Of a stretch of DNA of 64,000 bases, positions 50,401 to 61,243 are shown piece by piece. The first letter of the stretch is position 1. The number at the start of each line of letters is the position of its first letter. Location: positions 1 to 64,000 of the forward strand of contig JABVXU010000257.1 in NCBI GenBank assembly GCA_013365365.1, read 5' to 3'. A program made the translations under genes and the position numbers. The notes beneath the pieces were generated by a model. The model was given only the letters and a program-made list of their open reading frames with translations. It ran no database searches and was not told where the DNA came from. This stretch comes from Cruorifilaria tuberocauda. Its lineage: Eukaryota; Nematoda; Chromadorea; Rhabditida; Onchocercidae.

Positions 50401-53400
50401 TTTTAATGGTGCAATATATACGCACTATAAAAAACGACCATTTATCTCTCGGGAAGGAAAAACAATCAAATTTGCAGACTAACTAATAATTTCGAATTCT
50501 AAAAGAAGGGAATATCGGCTCATTGAAGAGTTTAGTTTTGCTTTAGCAAAGTAATACTATTAAGAAAGCAATTTAAGGAATCCTTAATGAATTAAACCTT
50601 TTTAGCAGGATACTCGCGAAAAATGCGATACATGGCCAGTTCAGCACAAAGAGTTTTACCAGAACCAGTTGGTGCGCCTATCAAAGCATTTTGATCTGTG
50701 TTATACAAACAGTGGAAAACCTATAATGAAATTTTATATTACTGTGCGGAAAAAAATTTTAAGAAAACAGAAAAAAGATTGCAAAAAAGTCTTGAAAAAA
50801 TAATAAAAATAACCTGTGTCTGAATTGGATTAAAATATTCGAAATTGTAGATCGATTGAAATGTCTCATCTTTCAAAGCTGTTAAGGGCAATGGATCCAA
50901 ATCCAGAAGATCTATAATCTTGATCACATTGTATTTTAATTGGAGGTTCAGCAAAATGAATTAAAGCAAAACTGTTATTTACAATACTGAAGGCTAAATT
51001 ATAAAACATACGAAAACAACATACTTCAGCTTCTGTGAAAGAAAAAACTTCAAGAGGTGAGTTATATCTAAAGGAAATATACAGTATTATACAAAAGGAA
51101 AATCTGTACTTGTATTTTGACGATGAGAAGATGGTAAAACGCAATTATGCATCGAAATAGGAACAACACTATCATCAACTACATATCGATCACTTGCAAC
51201 TCGAACTTGATAATTATGAGTTAACTGCTGATCCCTGACTGGTACTGTGAAAATGAGATTTTGTGGTTCACTGTTACGAACCTACAAATGAAAAATGACA
51301 TAAAACAAACAATAGATTCAGATAATATATAAAAGCTTGCAAAAAACATAGAAAATATTTAATGTGAATGTCGAAACAGACACTGTGACAAATCAGTTTC
51401 AGTTGAGTTTAGCAAGAAGCTGGTTAGAATTAAAAATAGAGAGATAAGGTAATTTACAACCTTATTTCTATTAACCACGATCTGATCATGATGAATGATC
51501 ATATTTTCATTTATATCTTCAACAAAAACCCAAAAGACTTGAACACCAGTTGAACCAAGAAAACGTTCATGCCAAATAAAATCTGGCGTTAAAGTCACAG
51601 TTACTTGGATAATCGTGCTGAAAAGTAATCAAGTAATTTGCGAACTATAAATACTTGAGAGTATCAGCAGAAGTAAATCATTCCTCACTTCAATTTTTAC
51701 AAAGTATTTTTATTGAGTCTTCAAGTTTTATCAGCAAAGATGCTAATAACGTAAAGAAAATAAACATAAAGAAATTTTCATTGCCCGAGAACATTACCAT
51801 AACAGAGAGCTCTTTTATATTTTTACTGGAATGGTATTTTACTTAACAAGAAAGAAAAATCCAGTAATTTGGAAAAAAATTTAATGAAAATACTTCAAAA
51901 TAGAAATAAAAAATGACTGCAAAATAATTTTTTGAAAATATGGTGAAACCGATTAAAATTAGTAATTAAATTTTTCTGTTTCAAAACTTGCAAAAATCAT
52001 CAACTAATTAGTGAAAAATAAAACAAACTTTGTAACAGGTTTGACTGATGCTTCTAAATACATTACTGGCAACATGCGTACTGCTTCATACATCTTTTCC
52101 CCATCACAACTTAACATTGTTCCTAAACAAAACTATTAAAATGAGTTTTCCATTTCCTTGGTAAAGGAAAGCAGATTTATTTACTAATAAATTATTAATT
52201 TTTTACTTATGTAATAAAGTTATAGAAGTTGAAAAAAGTGAAAATCCAAGAATCCTTTGATTAAAAATACCAAGTTCTTTCGCCGTCATCTCAAAGAGTT
52301 GATAATGAGAAAGCTTTTTGCGTTCAATTTTTGAAATCCAGTCTGCTCGAATAAACTCATCGAGCTGCCTAAAAGAAAAACAACAAAAGCCGCTAAAAAA
52401 TTTATTTACCATTCATTTCAATGTAATTGCATTCTTGACATTTATTTTCTCCTTTGGCTCATATAAAAAGCATAATTCACTTGAAGATGTATAAAAACGC
52501 TGAAGAAAATAGTGGACAATAATTATGGACAACGTTTTACCTTAGTGGTGTTTGAAACGGCCATACTTGCTTATCAAAAGATTTCGCCATAGCGAGAGTC
52601 CCATTAGCTGCCTGCGCCCATCCTCTCCTCAGAGTTATTTCAAACATTGCACGACACAATCTTCCACAATTTTGTTGAACATACATTGATTCCGAAATCA
52701 ATGAATAACTTCGAATGAATGCTCTTGAAATATGAGCCTGTAAAGAAATAATGAGAACCAATTAACTCTAACGATTTCGATTACGAAACAATTTTATTAT
52801 CACCTGTATCAAACAGTTTATTTTTCCAGGGACAGTTGCCAAAGCACCATTTTTCAAACGTAAAGGACAGGAGGTACAAGCAAGTTCCTCCAGTTCCATT
52901 ATTTCCTCTTCTCGTACCTTAATGAAAAGAATATTTAGAAAATAATAATAAACAAAATATAACCTCTGAAATATAGGCTTTTTATAGTCACATGAAACTG
53001 CCTGCACATTTTCAACTGAACGAATTATTAACGAATTTTCTGCTAAGGAAAGAAACACAAAACACATGTTAAACCGCTCCAATTCAGCATGATTTGCTTG
53101 CACTTTCGAAGATTCCAGATTACCTCGCATAATTTGAAGTACCTAAGAAGAGGGCATTCCGATTGAGAAATGCAATAAGAATCAAAGGATTAACAAAACT
53201 ACTATCTCTTCAAGAAGTGTCAGTGGGAGTGTACAATAACATTTCTGAAAACCACGTATGAAATATACTGAGAGAATATAACTAACCTTAATTTGATCAA
53301 ACTCCGATGCTGATGCAATTAATGACAATATCATATCATCACTCATGAATGCTTCCAATTTTAGTCCTCCCGTGCCATTCATAAATACTTCAACAGTTTC

Positions 53401-56400
53401 ATATTTTATGTAATAGTTTGAAGCTATTCGTCCTAGATCCGTTGATGCCAGATAACCATTTCTGAATTTTATTTATGAAATGTTCCATATTAGACTGCGT
53501 TGAAATTTTCTCTATCGGTGATACTGATAATCGATGGTAAAAAAATCTTTCGTATTCTATGCCATTACATTATTAATTAGCCAATTCAAAAAATTACGAT
53601 TCGAAACTTACATACTGTCAAACCTAATCATTTGATTTCTATCTAATTCCTCAGCTGCTTTTGTCATCATTTGAGTCAAATATTCGAACAAATCTGGATC
53701 GTGCTTCAACTGTCCTCGAGATATTCCATATGCCAGAGGATTTAGTTTAGCTCGAATGAAAAAATATGTATACTTGAGCCATTCAACTGCCTCAGAGATA
53801 CTTGATACCAATCCTGAAACATTTCAGACACTCGTTTCCGCTTTCAACTTTTGTAAGTGTAAACAGAAAGGAAAGCCACCAAAGCAGACCATCAGCAAAT
53901 TATATTCAAGTAAATTATATATTAGTTATAAATATACAGCTCAACTGCGTTCTTATTCGTTGAGTAAATTATTTAACCACTGTTCTTATTCGCTACTTGT
54001 CCGTCAAATGAAAATTTCATTCATGAAATGATTAAAATGATTTCAACTCATTTCAAACTCATTTCAATCTCTGATTCCTCAGAAAATGTTAATAACGCTC
54101 TTCGAATATTAACTTCATTTGTTTAAAATCAAAAATGTTTCAAAGTACTTTGTTGTTATATGCACTATAACCTGTGCTCAATCTGAATCCATTTTCAACT
54201 GCTACCTCCGCAAACGATTACAAACTATCACCACAGATTAAATAAAGAATAACGAAACGAATGACTCTGCTATTGAATTTCTGATAATTGTCTTATAATG
54301 TCAAGAAGAAAAAATCCTCTACCAAATAATAAATCTTTATCGTTTACTCGACAGTGCCTAAAATTTTTCCTCAAACGATCAAATTGGGTTGATTAATTTT
54401 ACAATGTGAACAGCGACAAGAAAAAGGTGATTGAAACAAAAGTATCTATAATTAAAACAAACGTATCTATAAAAACTGTGACTATACAATGCTATATTTT
54501 GGAGATATCAATAAAAAGAAAATAAACCTAAAGAGATTTCGGCGTTCAGATTATCGTAAATTCGGGACATGAACCGGCTTTCGATGGGCGTTTGACGAAG
54601 TAGCATATCCAAGTACAGTGCAATATTTTTTTTCCATGTTATAATTACTCCATGTCCTGTAATTCGCCCATTAAATGACAAAACTGAATTAGAAAACCTA
54701 TAGTGTCACTGCAGTAACGTCTACAGATTATATCAGAGCTTCATGCCGAAAAAGCTGTAAATAAGCATTTACAATGTGGTATGTGACCATTGATCAAGTT
54801 CTTAGTAGACTGAAAGCTGGTTATGCTGAAGATATCGCTTAGCTTGGTAATTATTATGGCAATCCCTTACTTACCTGAACTTTCATATTGTGGGCGACCG
54901 GCTCGACCAAAAATTTGTTGAACGTCAAGAACACCCAAATTGCTAAAACCGCCTTTCTGGACATCAAAGATCTCAGTGCCCTAAACGATTCTGCATGGAT
55001 TTGAAATTTGTGAAAACCTAATAAATATGAAACTTTGACGCTTATATATATATATTAAGCTTTTTTAAATTGTTCAGAATACAAGTCAAATTTAAATAAT
55101 AGCTTTTAATCCTTGCCTATAAACAAAGAGAACTTTGAACTTTGAAAACGCATCAGACATAAAAGTACAGAACTTGATTTCAAATAAAAAATCAAAATCA
55201 AACCCGAATAACGACAGCGTGAGCCGGTAAATTGATACCCCAGGCAAGAGTTGAAGTACAAAAAAGTACGGTAATATATCCATTAGCGAAGAACTTTTCA
55301 GTTGTCAAACGCTCCCGACGTGGCAAGCCAGCATGATGGATACCAAATCCAAGGCCAAAGAATTCTGCCAACATTCTATTGCGGAAATTCTGCACCTAAA
55401 AAAATATTTTTTCTTCATATCCTCTTATTTTAATTTTTCTTATTTTTGTTTTCCAGTATTAAAATTTTAGATTCATTATTATTGATACTACATTTCCTGA
55501 ATTCGTTTTACGTCACCAACGTGCAAACATATGAGAAAGCTCATCTCTTTGACAGTTTCATGTTACCTATTCCACGAACAATTCTATTTGTTTAGATGTT
55601 CAGATTTATAATTTATGCAATTGAGATATCTTAATAAAACCTGCAATAGAAAGAAATTTTATGAATTACCGATTTCATTGCATTAACATACTGATCAGAA
55701 CCAGTACTTGCAGGTAAAAAGTGATTTAATTCTCCCTGAAATGATTTAACAAGAAATACCAGTTTTGTGGAAGTTGACCACTAAAAAATAGAAATACGAC
55801 TTGATATGAAGGTTTATGATTCATTGTATATAGTATAGAAGTAAATTCACAGAAATACGAAATAAGTAGAAAAAAACCTTTTTGGTAGCTTCATCACGAA
55901 AGGTTATAGCTAATTTTGTGGTAGCATTTCGTGCAGTTACGAAAACAAGAACTTGATGTCCTTTGCTCACAAACTGATGTACTTTATCGTAACATACTTC
56001 GTCCATTTCACGCATCACATCTGGTCCTGCACTTTGTGGATTACGAACACCGATAAAACTAGAAACAATATTATAAAGTATAAAAACCAAATACCGCACT
56101 AGCTATAAGTTCAATATTTAAAAAGCTTTTATCCCATCTATACCGTAAGTTTTTACATAACTTAATGCACCCAATAGAATCCTCTAGTTTTAATGTCAAA
56201 GAATTGCAATATAGAAAAATCAAACTGATGAAAATTACGTTTGGGAAAGTGGGACTGGCCGAAAGCGGCCGTCAAAGAAGAACATTCCTTTGCGGGGGTT
56301 TACGCGCAAAAATCTTGCAACATCGATATAATTGGGTAATGTGGCAGAAAGTCCGATAATTCGAATACCTCGCTGACTCATTTCGACCTAAAATTGACAA

Positions 56401-59400
56401 TATGTAACTGAATTAAATAATTACAAAAAATTTGAATCTAGAATCATAAAAAAATAACTATAGTAATATGTCATGCCCAATGTTGCTATCAACGGTCAGA
56501 AATGAAATTAGCAAGAAACTTGAGCACTAGATAATCAGTTAAATGGATCTATTTTCATTAGAATCAGGGCAAGGGTGATTTACTTATTTCACTCTCAATC
56601 TGAGTAAAATCTATAGCTTTATTCAACAACTAACTAACAATTGTAAACTTTTACACGAGATTGAAAAAAATACAACTGCATTGCGAACCTGTCTAAGCGT
56701 CCTTGCAACAATGGTTTCGATCACAGGTCCTCGATCATCATGTAATAAATGGATTTCATCAATAATCAATAGTCGCACCATTTTCATAAGTGATGCATCA
56801 ATAGCTTTCCTCGTCATAACATCCCATTTTTCGGGAGTCAGAACAAGCATCTATAAAAAATGAATATTTCCTATATAAATTGTTTCACATGAAAAAATAA
56901 CTGTAAGTTCTGAGAAATCATAGTAATGACAGAAATTCGCGCCACTTACAAGGATTTAGAAAAATTATACCAAATTGTGAAACAAAAAAAGACTCTTGCA
57001 AAGACGTCTTTTAGGTTTACTGGAATCATGCAAAAGATATCTAACTAACGACTTCGCTAATTCTACACTTCTGAATTCTGTAGTGACATACAAATCTGGA
57101 ATACCAAACAATGAATTTCTAATTCTCTCCTAAGTTCAAAATAGGCTATTATTGAATGCATATTTTATCATACATATCATTGAAAAGCATCGATCTCTTG
57201 ATCTTCAAAATAAGTTTATTTCTTTTAAATATTAAGTTTAATCTATTTTTATTTAGCCAAGTTATATAGAAATATCTCTACCTGTGTTTCAGCAATTTCT
57301 TTCCTTGACAGAGTTGTGTCACCCGTTAGTTCACGCACACGTAAATCTAGTGGAGCTAGTCGTTTAGCAAAATTCATCGTCATTTCAGTTGCTAATGCTT
57401 TCATTGGTGCAATGTATACAACCTGATATAGTTTGTCATATAAGAGACACACATATGTATGGACTTTCAGGAGTGATGAAGCCCCCAAATGATTGTGACG
57501 GTCTAGTAAAATTTTCGAGTGAAAAACTGGACTATTACAAGTATGACATTTCTAATTTGTGCTATTTTACCAGTTAATTGAAGCATACTTTAAAATCATT
57601 TTTGCAAATCATTCCATTGTCCATGCAGCTGTGTATCGTATTCAGAATTGCCAACAAAGCAATATTTGTTTTACCTAAATTTCTAAATATCTAATTCAAT
57701 TTTATCCAATTAAGGAGGTGAAAACTTTTTCGACATACAAAGAATTAATCTTTTTGCACGGTTCTTCATTAAACGCTTAACCTGAAAGCTGCTCTAAAAA
57801 AACATTTGAAGTTTTAGAAGCCATTTTTAAATTAATTCATTTCTATTAAATTTGTTCCCGAATCCTAACAAATATTATCATACCTGCACCCGTTGGAGCA
57901 CAAATCAACAAATTTTCTTGTGATTTGTAGGCTTGTGTAAACACCAATGACTGAATGATATTAAGCTTTTTGAAACCATTGAAACACTTCTTTCCTAACT
58001 GAAAAATCAAAAACGAAATACCAAATTTCGAAGAAATAAGGGTCTGCAACCAATTTTTTACAGAATATGCAAACATTTTCTCAGCCATACTATATTATGA
58101 ATAGATTTGCATTTCCAATTAAGTAAACACAAAAATATCTCTGACCTCATCAAAATCCTCGATACTGATCTGGTGAACTTCTGTGATCTGGGATCCATTC
58201 GGTGCAGGAACATGAACTTCTTCATAGGTATCATGAAGTACACGGGAAGAGTTAGCTGGTAAACATCGCTTAAAATACAATCAAATTCATGTCATTCTAA
58301 CTCTTACCCTTTCTTAATTAGGTGACAATTTAACTGGCATTAGAAAAAATTATCTATTAAATAGTATAATTAATATCGCAATTACGGAATTTTAGGATTC
58401 TGTTTTAGAATGCTCATTCGGAATCACAAGGTTTTAAAAAAAGGTCGCGTCTTATTATTTACACCTATAATTGTTGATTAGTCGCCTTGTAAATCGTTCT
58501 GTAAAAATATCCAGAAACAGACCTTCGACCCATTGACAGTGATGAAAATATGTTCGGATTCAGTTAATGCATCATATACATATGGAAAACGTTCACGTGG
58601 AATAATTGTCCTATTTTCATGCATTGTTTCTAACCACCGTTCTGCCTCTAGCTCTTGAAACCTGACAATAAAATAACATTTATATTTACTCCAATTCGAT
58701 TCTGTGCTTAAACGGTTTTCCTCAATAAGCAGACCTCTCTCTGAGCATATCGTCCTGGATACGTTCCATCTCAAGCTTTTCATCTTCGCTTAAATTTTGT
58801 TTAATTTTACTTAATTGCTTAGCAGCACGCTTCTGCTCTCGCCTCGTAATTTTACGTATATTTACATCGGTATTTGACTGAACTGTTATCTGCTGACAGT
58901 ACGACGGCTGTTTCTTTTGATTTTGTGATTTACGCTGGAATGGATATGAATTGTCAAGATCTTGTTGGGAAATTTAAGCGAAAATTTTCAAGTTATCAAG
59001 TTATTTTTAGTAGCTAATATTACAAATCTATCAAATATATTATTCTGCAAAATTGTAAGAGTTCAAAAAGAGAAATTTCTCTCTAAATTCATTTTCTCAA
59101 GTTGATTAGATATAATCTGAACTTTTTAATATCGTACCAATATTCTCTCTACTTTCATGTTTCGAGCAACATCCTGACGAACCGAGTTATAACAATCTAA
59201 TAGTTTCTGCCTTGATGATAAGATTTTAGTGATTAAGTCGAACTGTTCAAATCCAAGTAAATCGATAAGCTAGAAAGAAGTTTATGGAAAAAAAACATTT
59301 ACCCGCAATCATATCCAACATTCTGAATATGCCGATTACCAAGTATAGAAGATAAAGTCATTTATGCCTTGACAGAAAAGTTCACATCAAAAGAATACGT

Positions 59401-60010
59401 GACAACCAAGTTTACTATGAAAAACCATGTAGCTTAAACGGTAAGTTTCATCTCATATTTCAGCATTGAATCAATTTTCTTGGAAGCCGATTACAAAATA
59501 CTTTCTGTCCATTCTTTTTAATTTACAGCTTTATTTTGAAGGTAAAATTCACTTCGCCTTGTAAATCGTTATTTTCATTTGGAGAACGTAGCAAATCAAA
59601 CAAATGCCGACTGACTGATTCTGGATCATCATAAATTTTGTTGATTGCTGATATAATATCCCCGCTTGTCATGATCTCCTATACAATTCTGCATTTAAAA
59701 ATAATATTTCCATTCTAATTCGACTCCAAAGATATTATTAAAATCAAAAGGGAAACTATAATAGGTATATTGACATAAGATGCCGTGAGCAGAGTTATGA
59801 AAAATATATTCAACAATTATAAATGAGCAAACCAACACTAAAAGTTAAATAGCCATGGAGAAACATCTACTTATCAAAAACCTCAGATGGAGATAATGCA
59901 TCATTCACTGCAACACTAGGAGTTACTGTAGTGGAACTTGTAGACTTCACAATGTTCAAATGAAGTTCTCGCTCGATAAATCGCTTTCTCCAGTAGATAT
60001 GTCTTGTCAT
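44415..60010 (-). CDS. ascc-3: Activating signal cointegrator 1 complex subunit 3 (ASCC3), tandem Ski2-like helicase
   Basis: Forty-five minus-strand exons chain in phase to 2009 residues (human about 2202). ASCC3 is a 3'-5' helicase that unwinds DNA for alkylation repair and splits collided ribosomes. Two helicase cassettes are visible. Cassette 1: APTGAGKT (about 317), [14 protein letters not shown] (about 428), [41 protein letters not shown] (about 669). Cassette 2: GAPTGSGKT (about 1181), [16 protein letters not shown] (about 1285), [41 protein letters not shown] (about 1519). Each is followed by winged-helix and Sec63-like units. Both cassettes keep their ATPase motifs. Details such as [10 protein letters not shown] and [18 protein letters not shown] favour ASCC3 over the paralogue Brr2. 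The start is the ATG one base after CACTTCAG, a likely trans-splice site. Relative to human about 190 N-terminal residues are absent. Confidence 0.94.
44415..60010 (-). other. ascc-3: Exon map of ascc-3
   Basis: Transcript order: 60010-59882, 59678-59553, 59269-59138, 58934-58735, 58661-58523, 58268-58146, 57998-57884, 57674-57589, 57422-57282, 56850-56689, 56387-56239, 56058-55878, 55735-55670, 55395-55204, 54980-54875, 54656-54528, 53813-53612, 53461-53287, 52917-52804, 52737-52541, 52368-52271, 52122-52029, 51617-51461, 51281-51110, 51032-51025, 50918-50814, 50720-50598, 50424-50342, 50113-49907, 49785-49674, 49577-49457, 49328-49186, 48817-48704, 48530-48386, 48146-48014, 47726-47601 (or to 47586), 47452-47341, 47094-46960, 46791-46736, 46589-46421, 46181-46030, 45763-45634, 45392-45213, 45073-44910, 44541-44415. 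Sum 6030, divisible by three. Confidence 0.8.
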
Positions 60011-60011
60011 T

Positions 60012-60013
60012 CT
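60012..60013 (-). other. Candidate spliced-leader acceptor of ascc-3
   Basis: On the minus strand CTCACTTCAG is followed by a single A and then the ATG of the open frame [11 protein letters not shown]. This close spacing is typical of trans-splicing and was used to choose the start. Not confirmed by transcripts. Confidence 0.55.
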
Positions 60014-60745
60014 GAAGTGAGAGTTATGCATCTTTTGAAACTGTGATAACTCCAAGAGACAAAGAATAAGAGATAAAATTAATATGAGATAAATGAATGA
60101 ATGGAAATATGAATAAGAGATAAAATTTGTAAAACGGAATGAAAGGTCCATTCAGACCTGAGGTCTATTCTGAATAGATAATCCCTCCCACATAATCCTT
60201 ATTCATTAATAATGGACTAATATTATTAAAAAGACCACAGACAGACTCAACATTTTTAGAAAGCCGATATAGAGAGCAATTATTGTTGTGAACAAATAAC
60301 AACTAAATAACTCGATGTCCTCAGCTTCTGTGAAACATTTACGCAAATCATGCCAGCATCTAACGTTTGTTTTTTAATTATTATTTCTCGACAACAATAT
60401 TTTCTATATTACTCTTTTAGTATTATATAAATATAACGTCCTTTTAACTAACCGTGAATCATGTTCATTTGTAGGAGGATTTATCGTAATCGTGCAACGC
60501 CTTTCAAATAATCCTTTCATATTTCACTCCAATTTCTCGTCTTTCTATAATTACTTTATATTTTAAGATTTTTACGCTATTACATGAATGACATTTTTTG
60601 CAATGCGAGCTTCCGTTGTTATCTTCCTCAATTATAATAAATCTGCAATTTTGCATATTATAATTGAGCTTAATAACGTTTAAAATCTTCCGTAATGTTG
60701 TTTTATATAATATTCCAGAAAGAAGCATATCTATGAAGTCGGATT

Positions 60746-60803
60746 TCCCGAAATCATATATATGTCATATATATGGGATATCCCGAAATCATATATATGT
60801 CAT
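60746..60803. repeat. Two-copy tandem repeat, period 35 bp
   Basis: TCCCGAAATCATATATATGT begins at 60746 and again at 60781. The 23-base identical copies each contain the alternating purine-pyrimidine run ATATATAT, and the same kind of run fills the spacer. Confidence 0.8.
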
Positions 60804-61223
60804 GAGAATACAAGTGTTTTACATATATATCATAACTTTCATCACTACCATATTACTATTACTATTACACTGCTATCACATAGCTGATTTCCTTAGAACA
60901 ATTGAAACTGAGGGAAACATTATTTGAATTATGACACTCTCCAATGATACCACAATATCATCAGTGTCACACATCACTACTTTAATAACTTAACTTTTAA
61001 TAAACCAATGAATTCCCCCACCAATCTCGATGAAAAACTTTGATTGAGGTTTTGTGAGCATAATGAAAATATCGGGTTTTCCACTCATTTAAGTTGTAAC
61101 CGCTCGGCGTTCATTCTCTTCCATGTGGTGATCAATGGGAGTTTGAAATGACTATCAGTTCTTTTTTATTTTCCATGATTTTTATTTCCTGCTGAGCTTT
61201 CATCTCTTTTCTCAAGATATTTC

Positions 61224-61225
61224 AG
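61224..61225 (+). other. Candidate spliced-leader acceptor of cct-2
   Basis: AGATATTTCAG ends at 61225, 18 bases before the start ATG with no intervening ATG. This fits a nematode trans-splice site. Confidence 0.55.
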
Positions 61226-61243
61226 GATAAAGTCTGTGCAGCT

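Larger units (their letters stand above)
60011..61243. other. Divergent intergenic region between ascc-3 and cct-2
   Basis: About 1.2 kb between the two 5' ends, presumably containing both promoters. It includes a two-copy tandem repeat at 60746-60803. Short open frames at 60504-60728 (-) and 60664-60927 (+) are low-complexity. No RNA gene recognised. Confidence 0.7.

Noticed and set aside
51025..51067. 43-nt ascc-3 exon ([14 protein letters not shown])
   Set aside because: It needs two leftover bases from the upstream exon, but only a one-base donor is available. The 8-nt version fits phase and conservation better.
57720..57800. Possible exon between the two Walker A exons of ascc-3 ([11 protein letters not shown] frame)
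   Set aside because: The exon at 57674-57589 completes [11 protein letters not shown] in perfect phase with the preceding exon, so this segment is intronic.
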